Shown here: one piece after another, positions 1 to 9,032 of the stretch
How positions within the stretch are numbered: the first letter of the stretch is position 1
Layout of the letters: each line of letters opens with the position of its first letter
NCBI RefSeq assembly: GCF_004331465.1
Contig: NZ_SJKB01000001.1
Coordinates: 310,001-374,000 of the forward strand
Reading direction: 5' to 3'
DNA: 64,000 nucleotides
Source: Kribbella pittospori
Lineage (GTDB): Bacteria; Actinomycetota; Actinomycetes; Propionibacteriales; Kribbellaceae
Program-made: the position numbers and the translations under genes
Notes under the pieces: model-generated
What the model saw: only the letters and a program-made list of their open reading frames with translations
Database searches by the model: none
Told to the model about the DNA's origin: nothing

Positions 1-290
1 GCGCCGCTGGTTTCGGGATCGTCGCGGAACTCTCCCGGATCCAGGACTGTCTGCCGCGCCGCGAGTCGCCACCAGCGCTCGCGTTTGGTGCCGCGCTCGA
101 CGTCCTCCTCGAGGTAGCCGTGCTCGGCGAGCAGCCGCAGGTGCCAGCTGATCGTGCCGGTGCTCTCGCCCAGCCGGGCCGCCAGGCTGGTGGAGGTCGC
201 CGGGCCGTCGAGCTCGATTGCCTCCAGGATGCTCATCCGCAGCGGGTGGGCGAGTCCGCGCAGACTGCGGGCGTCGATCCGTCGTCGCAT
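1..290 (-). CDS. ArsR-family winged-helix transcriptional regulator (C-terminal end cut by the window edge)
   Basis: Reading the minus strand from the ATG at 288-290 gives a protein opening MRRRIDARSLRGLAHPLRM, then a helix-turn-helix with the segment STGTISWHLRLLAEHG and a wing ending RWWRL. LAHPLRMSILEAI is the usual opening of ArsR/HTH_20 repressors. The coding frame is open to base 1, so the C-terminus is missing. It is divergent from the RibD-like gene and the gap between them holds a palindrome, so autoregulation and control of the neighbour are likely. No metal-binding cysteine motif is visible in the part present. The inducer cannot be inferred. Confidence 0.85.
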   Translation of the reverse strand, partial: MRRRIDARSLRGLAHPLRMSILEAIELDGPATSTSLAARLGESTGTISWHLRLLAEHGYLEEDVERGTKRERWWRLAARQTVLDPGEFRDDPETSG

Positions 291-293
291 GAT

Positions 294-325
294 TGCAGAG
301 TAGTCTCTGCAAAGGAGTCTCTGCA
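294..325. promoter_or_regulatory. Palindromic operator between the ArsR-type gene and the RibD-like gene
   Basis: A perfect inverted repeat TGCAGAG-4 bp-CTCTGCA (294-311) begins 4 bp upstream of the ArsR start codon. The half-site AGTCTCTGCAA is repeated 14 bp further on (302-312 and 316-326). The position just outside the regulator start is typical of autoregulatory ArsR operators. Binding by this regulator is inferred. Confidence 0.6.
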
Positions 326-362
326 ACATCGGTTGTCGGTGGCGGCTCCTAGCGTTCTCAGC

Positions 363-968
363 ATGCGGCCTCAGGTGGTGGCTCAGGTGGCGGTGTCGCT
401 GGACGGCAGGACGTCCGGATTCGACGCCGACCTCGCGCGGTTCTATGCGCTCGCGACGTTGTGGCAGGAGGACGTCACGCTGGTCGGCGCGGACACGATC
501 CTGGCCCAGGAGGCCGCGGTTCGCGCCGCGCCGCATCCCGGTCCACGGCCGGCCGCGCCGCTGCTCGCCGTCGTGGACAGCCGAGCGCGCGTCCGCGAGT
601 GGGAAGGGCTGCGGCAACTCGGCCACTGGTCCGACGTTCTCGCCCTGTACGCCGACCAGACGCCAGCCCGACCGCCAGATGCGATGATCCGCGAGCTTGT
701 CACCGGATACGACCGAGTCGATCTGGCCGAGGTGCTCGATGTCCTCGGTGATCGTGGCGCCAAGACCGTCCGCGTCGACTCCGGTGGCACGCTGATCGCC
801 GTACTGCTCGAGTTGGGTCTCGTCGATGAAATCGCGCTGCTGGTCCATCCCGTGGTCGTTGGGTCCGGACAGCGATGGTGCGGGTTGGAGGAGGTGCCGC
901 TACGCCATGCCGGCACAGAGGTCTTCGAAGGCGGCATCGTCTGGCTCCGGTACTGCGTCTCCGCCTGA
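363..968 (+). CDS. RibD C-terminal / dihydrofolate-reductase-like family reductase
   Basis: The 201-residue protein starts MRPQVVAQVAVSLDGR, the standard opening of the RibD C-terminal (bacterial bifunctional deaminase-reductase) fold, which binds NADPH. LVGADTIL near residue 40 and a glycine-rich DSGGTL segment near residue 140 match the cofactor-binding strands, and the C-terminal LLVHPVVVGSG is also typical. The reading frame continues upstream to 120, but ATG 363 is chosen because the alignment to the family begins there and the upstream part overlaps the ArsR gene and its operator. The physiological substrate of these stand-alone reductases is generally unknown. It is probably co-regulated with the divergent ArsR gene. 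Confidence 0.82.
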   Translation: MRPQVVAQVAVSLDGRTSGFDADLARFYALATLWQEDVTLVGADTILAQEAAVRAAPHPGPRPAAPLLAVVDSRARVREWEGLRQLGHWSDVLALYADQTPARPPDAMIRELVTGYDRVDLAEVLDVLGDRGAKTVRVDSGGTLIAVLLELGLVDEIALLVHPVVVGSGQRWCGLEEVPLRHAGTEVFEGGIVWLRYCVSA

Positions 969-997
969 ACTGTCGGTGCCGGCCGCTACTGTGAGCG

Positions 998-2227
998 GTG
1001 ATGAGGAAGCAGCACGAGTGGTACGACGAGCATGACGCCGAGCGCTGGGTGGCGGAGCCGGTCAAACGACCGGGCCGGACTGCTTTCGCTCGCGACCGTG
1101 CGCGAGTGCTGCACAGCGCGGCGCTGCGGCGGCTCGCGGCCAAGACCCAGGTGGTGACGGCTGGGAGCGACGACTTCGTCCGTAACCGGCTGACGCACAG
1201 TCTGGAGGTCGCGCAGATCGGCCGCGAGCTGGCCCTCACGCTCGGCTGCGACCCGGACATTGTCGACGCGGCGTGCCTCTCGCACGACCTCGGCCACCCG
1301 CCGTTCGGTCACAACGGCGAGCGCGCGCTCGACCAGGTGGCGGCCGACATCGGCGGCTTCGAGGGGAACGCGCAGACACTGCGACTGCTGACCCGGCTGG
1401 AGTCCAAGACGTTCGACTCGGCCGGCCGCAGCGTCGGCCTGAACCTGAGCCGCGCCACGCTGGACGCCGCGACGAAGTACCCGTGGTCCCGCCGCGCCGG
1501 CGAGCGCAAGTTCGGCGTGTACGACGACGATCTCGCCGTCTTCACCTGGTTGCGCCAGGGCGTCGGTGAGCAGCGGTGTCTGGAAGCGCAGGTGATGGAC
1601 TTCGCCGACGACGTGGCGTATTCGGTGCACGACGTCGAGGACGGGATCGTTGCCCACCACATCGACCTGGCGCAGGTCGGTGCGGACCGGGCGCCGTACT
1701 GGGAGACGGTCCGGCAGATGTATTTGCCGGAGGCAACGGATGCGGAGTTGGATGCGGGTTGGCGGCGGCTGACGTCGCTGGCCTACTGGCCGGCGGCTCC
1801 GTTCGACGACAGCCGGCGCGCGCTCGGCGGGTTGAAGGATCTGACCAGTCAGCTGATCGGCCGCTTCGCGACGGCAGCCGAGCAGGCGACGCACGCGGTC
1901 TTCGGCCGCTCGCGGCTGATCCGCTACGAGGCGGATCTGGTCGTGCCGGACGGCATCCGGGTGGAGATCGGCCTGCTGAAGGGCGTCGGCATGTTCCACG
2001 TGCTCAACTCGCCCGAGCGGCAGGCACGGCGCGCCACCCAGCGCGAGTTGCTCACCGAGCTCGTCGAAGCCCTGTGGAAATCCGCTCCGCGACACCTTGA
2101 CACCGCGTTCGCCGCGGACTTCGCCGAGGCCGAGGACGACGGCGCGCGGCTGCGCGTCATCGTCGACCAGGTCGCGTCGCTGACTGACCCGTCAGCTCTT
2201 GCCTGGCACACGTCGTTGAAGGGTTAA
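998..2227 (+). CDS. dgt: Deoxyguanosinetriphosphate triphosphohydrolase-family HD protein
   Basis: The 409-residue protein belongs to the dNTP triphosphohydrolase family, which removes triphosphate from dNTPs using a metal-binding HD domain. Visible landmarks are [15 protein letters not shown] (about 38-52), [15 protein letters not shown] with H67, [17 protein letters not shown] with H96-D97, and the late HD-domain aspartate in [19 protein letters not shown] 998 is immediately followed by ATG 1001 and either could be used. It is the usual neighbour of dnaG in actinomycetes; here dnaG lies 3.8 kb downstream, separated by a reductase and two genes on the other strand. Confidence 0.93.
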   Translation: MMRKQHEWYDEHDAERWVAEPVKRPGRTAFARDRARVLHSAALRRLAAKTQVVTAGSDDFVRNRLTHSLEVAQIGRELALTLGCDPDIVDAACLSHDLGHPPFGHNGERALDQVAADIGGFEGNAQTLRLLTRLESKTFDSAGRSVGLNLSRATLDAATKYPWSRRAGERKFGVYDDDLAVFTWLRQGVGEQRCLEAQVMDFADDVAYSVHDVEDGIVAHHIDLAQVGADRAPYWETVRQMYLPEATDAELDAGWRRLTSLAYWPAAPFDDSRRALGGLKDLTSQLIGRFATAAEQATHAVFGRSRLIRYEADLVVPDGIRVEIGLLKGVGMFHVLNSPERQARRATQRELLTELVEALWKSAPRHLDTAFAADFAEAEDDGARLRVIVDQVASLTDPSALAWHTSLKG

Positions 2228-2237
2228 TCTGCTGGGT

Positions 2238-3485
2238 ATGAGTGACGCAGACCAGCAGCCCATTGTCATCGTCGGCGCGAGTCTCGCGGGTGCGACCGCG
2301 GCCGAGGAGCTTCGGAACGACGGTTGGACCGGAGGCATCGTCCTGATCGGCAGCGAGACCCGGCTGCCGTACGAGCGACCACCGCTGTCCAAGGGGGTGC
2401 TGCTCGGCAAGGACGAGACAGACGTCGCGCAACTTCACGACCAGCAGTGGTACGACGACAACAAGATCGACCTGCGGCTCGGCAAGACCGTCACCAGCAT
2501 CGATGCCGCCGGCCACACCGTCAGCCTGGACGACGGCTCGCAGGTGTCCTACGGCAAGCTCCTGATCGCGACCGGCAGCCGGGTCCGGCGTCTCGACGTA
2601 CCCGGTGGTGACCTGGCCGGGATCCACTATCTGCGGACGGCCGAGGAGTCGCAGGCGCTGGACGACGCGTACGTCGCCAAGCCGCGCGTGGTCGTGGTGG
2701 GCGCGGGCTGGATCGGCCTCGAGTCGGCGTCGGCCGCTCGGGAGCGCGGCTCCGAGGTGACGGTCGTCGAGCCGCAGTCGACCGCGTTGGCGTCCGTGCT
2801 CGGTGAAGAGGTCGGCGAGTTGTTCGCCGAGTTCCACCGCCGGCACGGGGTGCAGTTCCGGTTCGGCACCGGGGTCGAGGGTTTCGAGGGCACCGACAAG
2901 GTCACCGGTGTACGGCTCTCCGGTGGCGAGGTCATCCCGGCGGACCTGGTGGTCGTCGGCGTCGGCGTACAGCCGAACACCGAGCTCGCCGCCGAGGCCG
3001 GCATCGAGGTCGCGACCCGGGACAACGGCTCCGGCATCGTCACCGGCTCCGACCTGAAGACGTCGGTCGCGGACGTCTACGCCGCCGGCGATGTCGTGCG
3101 CTGGGACCACCCGCTGTTCGGCCGGTCGGTCCGGGTGGAGCATTGGCAGAACGCGAAGGACAGCGGTGTCGCGGCGGCCAAGGCGATGCTCGGCCAGGAG
3201 GTCGCGCACGACGCGATCCCGTACTTCTTCACCGACCAGTTCGACCTCGGCATGGAGTACGCCGGTGAGATTCCGCGCGGGACGTCGTACCAGGTGGTGC
3301 TGCGCGGCGACCCGAAGTCCGGTGCCTACTTCGCGTTCTGGCTGGACGACGATCGGCACGTCCTGGCCGGCATGCACGTCAACAACTGGGACACGATCGA
3401 CGCGATCCAGGACCTGATCCGCTCGGGTAAGCAGGTCGACCCGGCCCGCCTCGCGGACCCCTCGGTGGAGCTCTCCGAGGTCTAA
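2238..3485 (+). CDS. FAD-dependent NAD(P)H oxidoreductase, ferredoxin reductase type
   Basis: A 415-residue two-dinucleotide-domain flavoprotein. The FAD-binding GASLAGATAAEEL lies at about 13-25, the KLLIATGSR strand near 105, the NAD(P)H-binding VVGAGWIGLESA near 153, and the second FAD motif VYAAGDVVRWDHP near 278. The C-terminal WLDDDRHVLAGMHVNNWD segment is the reductase C-terminal domain of the rubredoxin/ferredoxin reductase group that feeds electrons to oxygenases. It starts 11 bp after dgt. Its TAA stop overlaps the stop of the convergent TolB-like gene by 3 bp. No cytochrome P450 or ferredoxin gene is adjacent, so the partner is unknown. Confidence 0.9.
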   Translation: MSDADQQPIVIVGASLAGATAAEELRNDGWTGGIVLIGSETRLPYERPPLSKGVLLGKDETDVAQLHDQQWYDDNKIDLRLGKTVTSIDAAGHTVSLDDGSQVSYGKLLIATGSRVRRLDVPGGDLAGIHYLRTAEESQALDDAYVAKPRVVVVGAGWIGLESASAARERGSEVTVVEPQSTALASVLGEEVGELFAEFHRRHGVQFRFGTGVEGFEGTDKVTGVRLSGGEVIPADLVVVGVGVQPNTELAAEAGIEVATRDNGSGIVTGSDLKTSVADVYAAGDVVRWDHPLFGRSVRVEHWQNAKDSGVAAAKAMLGQEVAHDAIPYFFTDQFDLGMEYAGEIPRGTSYQVVLRGDPKSGAYFAFWLDDDRHVLAGMHVNNWDTIDAIQDLIRSGKQVDPARLADPSVELSEV

Positions 3486-4345
3486 ACCGGATAGGCGACG
3501 TACGCGAAGGACAGGCTGTCCGGCGACCAGCTCGGCACGTTCATCGTGCCCTGGCCGCCGAACAGCGTCCCGAGCTCGCGGATCTCGCCGCCGGGGCTGA
3601 GCAACCGAAGGCGTACGTCGTCCACATCCGCGGGATGACCCAGCGTGCCGGACGGGAAGCTGACGTAGGCGATCACCGACCCGTCCGGTGCGGGGTGCGG
3701 GAACCAGTTGACCCGCTCGTCGAACGTCAACTGCTCGACCTCACCCGTACTCACCGAGATCCGGAACAGCTGTGCGTGCCCCGGCTCCGTTGAGGCACGC
3801 TCAGAGTTGAAGTAGATCCACTTCCCGTCCGGGCTGTACTCCGACCCGTCGTCGGCATGCTCGTCGTTCGTCACCTGAACGTCGGCCCCGCCGGCGGCCG
3901 GGATCGTCCACACGTTGGCGATCCGGCGCGCGTCGACCTGCTCCAGGCCGATGTACGCCAGCGTCTTCCCGTCCGGCGACACCCCGTGCAGGTAGTGGTG
4001 GAAGCCCGGTCCGCGGTCGTTGGTCACCCGTCGTCCAGGCCCGCCGCTCAGCGGTACGGCGTACAGGTGACCGTCGTCGGCCGACACGTACACCGTCGTC
4101 CCGTCCGGGCTCACCACGTGATCGTTGTTGATCGCCGGAACTCCGCCGAGCTCGATCTCCTCGAGCTCGCCGGTTCCGAGGCGAAACAGCCGGCCGTCGC
4201 CGTTGACGATCAGCTGTCCGTCGGGCGTCCAGTTGGGCGCTTCGAAGAGCAGGGTGGATGAGCTGTGGACCAGCCGGCGATCGCCAGTGGCGATGTCGAC
4301 GACGTACAGCTCGGAGCGTTGACCGGGGCGCAGGGTTCGTGGCAC
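3482..4345 (-). CDS. TolB-like PD40 beta-propeller protein
   Basis: The 287-residue protein is built of repeated blades of the PD40/WD40-like type: EAPNWTPDGQLIVNG, VVSPDGTTVYVSADDG, GVSPDGKTLAYIG, EYSPDGKWIYFNS, APDGSVIAYVS and WSPDSLSFAYVAYPV. No signal peptide or membrane segment is visible, so it is probably cytoplasmic. The GTG at 4343-4345 (V-PRTLRPGQRSELYVVD) is preferred because family members begin there; an upstream in-frame ATG (4390) would overlap the preceding gene. It begins 10 bp after the stop of the WbsX/GH99-like gene, suggesting one operon. Its ligand or partner cannot be read from sequence. Confidence 0.8.
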   Translation of the reverse strand: MPRTLRPGQRSELYVVDIATGDRRLVHSSSTLLFEAPNWTPDGQLIVNGDGRLFRLGTGELEEIELGGVPAINNDHVVSPDGTTVYVSADDGHLYAVPLSGGPGRRVTNDRGPGFHHYLHGVSPDGKTLAYIGLEQVDARRIANVWTIPAAGGADVQVTNDEHADDGSEYSPDGKWIYFNSERASTEPGHAQLFRISVSTGEVEQLTFDERVNWFPHPAPDGSVIAYVSFPSGTLGHPADVDDVRLRLLSPGGEIRELGTLFGGQGTMNVPSWSPDSLSFAYVAYPV

Positions 4346-4355
4346 GGCACCCAAT

Positions 4356-5990
4356 CTATGCCGGGGGAATTCCTTCCGGCACAGCGACACAGCCCGGGCC
4401 GTGGAGTTGGAGCTCGGTGTGGAGGATGTCGAGGTACGCGCAGCCGTCGCGTTCGTTGGGCTCGATGATCCCGCCCTCGTGCCACTCGTTCCACGCGTAG
4501 AGGAACAGGTAGTTGTCCACAGTCGACGGCCGGGTCGAGGTCGCCATGTCGGCAGTCGCGTTGCGGACCGCCTGGCGGTAGCCGTCGAACGACTGGTCCG
4601 GCATCCACCGGATCGCGTTCACGTCGGGCGTCTCGATCGGGTACCGCGGCCGCTCGTCGAAGTCGGACAGCACGCAGCGGCCGTACGCACCCGGCGCCTG
4701 GTTGTAGAACGCTCGCTGACCCTGCAGGTACGTCGCGTACGAGCGGCTCTCCACGGCCGGACCGTCGGTCGTGCAGTACGGCGCATCGGCGCCGGCGGCC
4801 GGCACCTGCTTCGGGTCGAAGCCGGCCTGGTTGATCATCACGTAGATGTCCTCGCCGAGCTGGCTGCGAGCCTTCGCCCGGACCGCGTCGACGAACTGCT
4901 TCACCTGCGCGTTGCTGCCGTCGCCGAGTCCGCGGGCGTCGCAGATGTTGAGGATCTTGCGGCCGTCGTTCGTCCGCAGTGTGTTGTCCTGCCCGAGGAA
5001 GCGCATCAGGTTCGTGGCCACTGCGTCGTACTGCGTGGTCGGGATCTTCAGCGTGTCGTACGGGTGGGCGCAGACGCCGACGGTGAAGTCGATGCTCTCC
5101 TTGTTCCGGGCCTGCAGGAACGCGTCCAGCGCGGCCGCGGTGACGGTCTGCTGCTGCTTGGTGTTGTCCCAATACCAGTAGAAGTTGAAGAAGCTCAGCC
5201 CGGCCGACGTCGCCTGGGTGATGTGCTTCTCCAGCGTCGCCGGCTGCGAGTCGTCGTAGTACCCGATGGACGGCTTCAGGTACGACCAGTCCTCGCCGGG
5301 CCAGTTGTCGGTGGCGTAGTGGGTGCCGTCGTGGAAGTCGCGGACGCCGCCCCACCAGTCGTTGTCGCGTCCGTAGATCTCCTTGGTACGAGCGATGATC
5401 GTCCCGTGGCCGTGGATGTTGAACATGCCGAAGTACACGGCGCCGGCGCGGATCCAGGTCTGGTGGACGTACCCGACCGGGCCGTCGAGCGTGTAGCCGG
5501 CGTTCAGGAGTTCGGTGGTCTTCGACTCCGGCGCCAGGCGCCACTCCTTGCCGTTGGTGAACCGGCGGAGCTGGATCAGGCCGGGGCCGGGCTGCTGGGC
5601 GACGTACCCGGCGGTGCCTTCGAGGATCCACTTCTGCTGGACCAGCGCGTCGCGCTCCTGCGTGGAGGAGGTGAAGAGCCACTTGGTCGCGGTCGCCGTC
5701 GGCTTGAGCCGGAAGAGCGGCGTCTCACCGGTCTGCTGCACCTTGCCGAGGAACCCGACCTGGCCGGGCTGGCGCTTGTACCCCGCACCGGTCGCCGCGG
5801 CGAGTTCGCGCGGATCGGCGGTGTAGAGGCGGCCGACGCCGCCCGGGGCGACGAGTTCGACGAAGGGTCTCGGCTGGGCCGGGCGGGTGGCCGCCTGGGC
5901 CTGCGGTGGATCTTGGTTCTGGTCCGCGATCGCGGGTCCGGCGGTCAGGATCACGGCGGTGAACGCCGCGGCAAGAGCAAGAAGGCGCAC
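4356..5990 (-). CDS. Secreted GH99/WbsX-like glycan-acting protein with N-terminal DUF5648-type repeat domain
   Basis: The 544-residue protein has a clear Sec signal peptide (MRLLALAAAFTAVILTAGPA, cleavage after AIA). Residues about 42-175 form a repeat-like domain (LYTADPRELAAA, LFTSSTQERDALV, LAPESKTTELLNAGY) resembling DUF5648. The catalytic-looking region from about 180 has FGMFNIHGHG, FFNFYWYWDN, MINQAGFDP and near the C-terminus YAWNEWHEGGIIEPN, the hallmark of the WbsX/glycoside hydrolase 99-like group, whose barrel acts on mannose-type glycans. An extracellular role on polysaccharide is inferred. It precedes the TolB-like gene with a 10-bp gap and is divergent from dnaG. Confidence 0.82.
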   Translation of the reverse strand: MRLLALAAAFTAVILTAGPAIADQNQDPPQAQAATRPAQPRPFVELVAPGGVGRLYTADPRELAAATGAGYKRQPGQVGFLGKVQQTGETPLFRLKPTATATKWLFTSSTQERDALVQQKWILEGTAGYVAQQPGPGLIQLRRFTNGKEWRLAPESKTTELLNAGYTLDGPVGYVHQTWIRAGAVYFGMFNIHGHGTIIARTKEIYGRDNDWWGGVRDFHDGTHYATDNWPGEDWSYLKPSIGYYDDSQPATLEKHITQATSAGLSFFNFYWYWDNTKQQQTVTAAALDAFLQARNKESIDFTVGVCAHPYDTLKIPTTQYDAVATNLMRFLGQDNTLRTNDGRKILNICDARGLGDGSNAQVKQFVDAVRAKARSQLGEDIYVMINQAGFDPKQVPAAGADAPYCTTDGPAVESRSYATYLQGQRAFYNQAPGAYGRCVLSDFDERPRYPIETPDVNAIRWMPDQSFDGYRQAVRNATADMATSTRPSTVDNYLFLYAWNEWHEGGIIEPNERDGCAYLDILHTELQLHGPGCVAVPEGIPPA

Positions 5991-6054
5991 GTACTTTTCC
6001 CCAGTTCGTCCTCCCGTGGCCGGGAGTGCTTGCCGATGATCGTAGACTCACGGG

Positions 6055-7953
6055 GTGGCAGGCCGGATCAAGGACGAGGACATCGCGCTGGTGCGCGAGC
6101 GCGCCCGGATCGACGACATCGTCGGCTCGTACGTGACCTTGAAGAACGCCGGCGGTGGTTCGCTGAAGGGGTTGTGCCCGTTCCACGACGAGAAGTCGCC
6201 GTCGTTCAACGTCACCCCGGCCCGCGGGTTCTTCTACTGCTTCGGCTGCCAAGAGGGCGGCGACGTCATCGACTTCATCCAGAAGATCGACCAGATCACC
6301 TTCAGCGAAGCGGTCGAGACGCTGGCCTCGAAGGTCGGCATCCAGCTCCGGTACGACGACTCCGGCGCGCCGATGCAGCGCGGCCCGGGGAACCAGCGGC
6401 CGCGGCTCGTCGAGGCGCACAAGGTCGCCGCGGAGTACTTCGTGGAGCAGTTGTTCGGCGCCGCCGACGCGGCGGCCGGGCGGCAGTTCCTGGACCAGCG
6501 CGGGTTCGACAAGGACGCGGCCGTGTACTTCGGGGTCGGGTTCTCGCCGCGCGGCGGTGAGGCGCTGACGGCGCACTTGCGTGGCCGCGGCTTCACCAAC
6601 GCCGAGCTGGTCGCCTCTGGGTTGTCCGCCGACGGCCAGCGCGGGCTGTACGACCGGTTCCGCGGCCGGCTGATGTGGCCGATCCGGGACGCGTCGTCCG
6701 ACGTGATCGGGTTCGGGGCCCGCCGCCTGTTCGATGACGACCGGATCGAAGCGAAGTACCTGAACACGCCCGAGACGCCGATCTACAAGAAGTCCAAGGT
6801 CCTGTACGGCGTCGACCTCGCCCGCCGGGAGATCGCGAAGGGCCGCCAGGCCGTGGTCGTCGAGGGTTACACCGACGTGATGGCGTGTCACCTGGCCGGG
6901 GTGCAGACGGCGGTTGCGACCTGCGGGACGTCGTTCGGCGACGACCACGCCCGGGTGCTGCGGCAACTGCTGCTGGATCACGACCAGTTCCGCGGCGAGG
7001 TGATCTTCACCTTCGACGGTGACGAGGCCGGCCAGCGAGCGGCGCTCAAGGCATTCGCGGGCGACCAGGCTTTCGCCTCGCAGACGTATGTCGCAGTCGA
7101 GCCGGACGGGCTCGACCCGTGCGACGTGCGATTGCAGAAGGGTGACGCCGCGGTTCGGGAGCTGATCGGCCGGCGTGTGCCGCTGTACCGGTTCGTGCTG
7201 ACCAACGTGCTGTCGAAGTACGACCTGGACCGCGCGGACACGCGAATCGACGCGCTGCGCGAGGCCGCCAAGCTGGTGGTCAGCATCCGCGACCGGTCGA
7301 AGGTGGACTCGTTCACCCGCGAGCTGGCCGGGCAACTCGGCATGGAGGTCGACCAGGTCCGGTCCGAGGTCTACCGCGCTGCGTCGCGAGGGCCGGAGCC
7401 GGTCGGGGACCGCCGTACTCCGGTGGGTCAGCCTGAGGTCGCGGCGCCGCCGCCTCGCGTCGACATCCCGTCGCCGCGGGATCAGCGGTTCGTGATCGAG
7501 TGGGACGTTCTGAAGATCGCGATGCAGCATCCCGCGCTGGTCGGGGTCGCGTTCGACGAGTTGGACGATCACGACTTCACCCATCCGTGGCTGGCCGCGG
7601 TTCGGTCGGCGATGTCGAAGGCCGGTGGGCCGTCGGCCGCGCCGGCGGCTGAGGCGTGGGTGGTCGCCGTACGCGATGCCATCGGCAACGATCCTGCCGC
7701 CGCGGTCGTGAGCGCCCTCGCGGTCGACCCGCTGCGACTGGGTCGTGAACCGGATGAGGCTTATGCGTTGGCGTTGCTGGCTCGGCTGCAGGAGCTGACG
7801 TGTGCGCGGCGGATCCAGGACCTCAAGTCCAAGCTGCAGCGGACGAACCCGATCGACCGAGCCGACGACTACAACAAGATGTTCGGCGAGCTGATCGCCC
7901 TCGAGGCCTACCGCTCCGACCTCCGCAAGAAGGCTATCTCCGGGGCGCTCTGA
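6055..7953 (+). CDS. dnaG: DNA primase DnaG
   Basis: The 632-residue replication primase makes RNA primers at the fork. The N-terminal CHC2 zinc finger is complete (C41, H44, C62, C65 in LCPFHDEK and FYCFGCQ). The Toprim core follows, with VVVEGYTDVMA near 275 and FTFDGDEAG near 320 carrying the metal-binding acidic residues. The C-terminal 200 residues are the divergent DnaB-interacting region. The GTG at 6055 starts the canonical MAGRIKDEDI sequence. Length is normal for actinobacterial primases. The 64-bp gap to the divergent GH99-like gene must hold both promoters. Confidence 0.97.
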   Translation: MAGRIKDEDIALVRERARIDDIVGSYVTLKNAGGGSLKGLCPFHDEKSPSFNVTPARGFFYCFGCQEGGDVIDFIQKIDQITFSEAVETLASKVGIQLRYDDSGAPMQRGPGNQRPRLVEAHKVAAEYFVEQLFGAADAAAGRQFLDQRGFDKDAAVYFGVGFSPRGGEALTAHLRGRGFTNAELVASGLSADGQRGLYDRFRGRLMWPIRDASSDVIGFGARRLFDDDRIEAKYLNTPETPIYKKSKVLYGVDLARREIAKGRQAVVVEGYTDVMACHLAGVQTAVATCGTSFGDDHARVLRQLLLDHDQFRGEVIFTFDGDEAGQRAALKAFAGDQAFASQTYVAVEPDGLDPCDVRLQKGDAAVRELIGRRVPLYRFVLTNVLSKYDLDRADTRIDALREAAKLVVSIRDRSKVDSFTRELAGQLGMEVDQVRSEVYRAASRGPEPVGDRRTPVGQPEVAAPPPRVDIPSPRDQRFVIEWDVLKIAMQHPALVGVAFDELDDHDFTHPWLAAVRSAMSKAGGPSAAPAAEAWVVAVRDAIGNDPAAAVVSALAVDPLRLGREPDEAYALALLARLQELTCARRIQDLKSKLQRTNPIDRADDYNKMFGELIALEAYRSDLRKKAISGAL

Positions 7954-7998
7954 CGTCCCTCTGTGTGAGCATTCCGGCCGCGTGATGGATGCTGGGGT

Positions 7999-8406
7999 AT
8001 GCCCGATGACGGACTCCTGCGACGAGTCGACGCCGTACAGGTCCCGGTCCCGAGCCTGGACGAAGGCCTCGCCTTCTACGTCGAAGCCCTCGGTCACCGC
8101 CTCCTCTGGCGGAACGACGACCTGGGCCAAGCCGGCCTCAAACTCCCGGACGGTGACAGCGAACTGGTGCTGACCACGACCAGTCCCTACGAGCCCAACT
8201 GGCTGGTCGACGACGTACCCACGGCCATCACCACCATCACCAAACACGGCGGCACCGTCGTGACCGGCCCCTTGGACATCCCCGTCGGCCGAGTAGCCGT
8301 TGTCCAAGACCCTTTCGGCAACCCCCTCGTCCTCGTAGACCTGTCCAAAGGCCTCTACGCCACCACCCCCGACGGCACCATCACCGGCGTCAGTCCAGGG
8401 ACTTGA
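7999..8406 (+). CDS. VOC-family (glyoxalase/bleomycin-resistance fold) protein
   Basis: The 135-residue protein shows the paired beta-alpha-beta-beta-beta layout of the vicinal oxygen chelate fold: QVPVPSLDEGLAFYVEALGHRLLW in the first half (internal sequence not quoted further) and VAVVQDPFGNPLVLVDLSKG in the second. The DPFGNPL motif is typical. Members bind a metal and range from lyases to antibiotic-binding proteins; no substrate is suggested here. The 3' end overlaps the convergent nucleotidyltransferase-like gene by 17 bp. Confidence 0.85.
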   Translation: MPDDGLLRRVDAVQVPVPSLDEGLAFYVEALGHRLLWRNDDLGQAGLKLPDGDSELVLTTTSPYEPNWLVDDVPTAITTITKHGGTVVTGPLDIPVGRVAVVQDPFGNPLVLVDLSKGLYATTPDGTITGVSPGT

Positions 8407-9010
8407 TCCAGGGATGGTCGGGGCCCTTGGTTTTCGTCAGCGCTGCTGCGAGCCAACTGCGTGCGTTGGCATCGAGTTGGGGTGCGGTGGCTTCGAAGTC
8501 GGCCTGGTCCTTCGGGCGGGTTTGCAAGCCCTTGAAGAGCAGGACGAGCTCTGGCCGGAGGTATGGAATGCCGTCTGGGGTGTAGGCGATCGACTCGTCG
8601 TACGGCTTGTGGACGGCGCGGTCGAGGGCGCAGATCCAGTTCGCGCCGTCGTCCGGACAACGCATCACGTCGACGCGCCACTTCCCGGTGGCCGGATCGC
8701 GCACCATCGTCTGCTGGTACTCGAAGTACGCGCCACCGGCGCCGTCGACCGGCCAGAACCCTTCCCGTCCAGCGACGAAGAACTCGTACGCCGACAGCCG
8801 CTCCCGCAGTACGTCGAAATCCCATAAGGGCGTCGCGATCTCCAGATCCTCATGAGCGCGTGTCTGGTGTCCGCGGAACAGATCCAGCGCCCAACCACCG
8901 ACCACACACCACCGCGCGTCCACTCCCGCAAGCAGCTTGGAGATCTCGTCGGGCCGCCACGCGTCCCACGTCTCGGGTCCCCACTCCAACTGCACCGGCT
9001 CAGCCAACAT
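8390..9010 (-). CDS. Nucleotidyltransferase-fold protein resembling aminoglycoside 2''-adenylyltransferases
   Basis: From ATG 9010 the protein has 206 residues. The N-terminal WCVVGGWALDLFRG followed by TRAHEDLEIA has the GG(W)xxD plus HxDL(D/E) arrangement of the minimal nucleotidyltransferase fold found in ANT(2'')-like enzymes and related proteins. RVDVMRC and the final LRPELVLLFKGL fit the rest of that fold. An antibiotic-modifying role is possible but unproven; many chromosomal members have no known resistance phenotype. The longer frame to 9085 would run into the divergent GNAT gene, so 9010 is preferred. Confidence 0.65.
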   Translation of the reverse strand: MLAEPVQLEWGPETWDAWRPDEISKLLAGVDARWCVVGGWALDLFRGHQTRAHEDLEIATPLWDFDVLRERLSAYEFFVAGREGFWPVDGAGGAYFEYQQTMVRDPATGKWRVDVMRCPDDGANWICALDRAVHKPYDESIAYTPDGIPYLRPELVLLFKGLQTRPKDQADFEATAPQLDANARSWLAAALTKTKGPDHPWIKSLD

Positions 9011-9032
9011 CCCGCGAGCGTAACCTTCGAGG

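Noticed and set aside
5725..8307. An 860-codon open frame on the minus strand across dnaG and its neighbours
   Set aside because: It is antisense to dnaG and the VOC gene, which have clear families. It has no family content, and long antisense frames are common in high-GC DNA.
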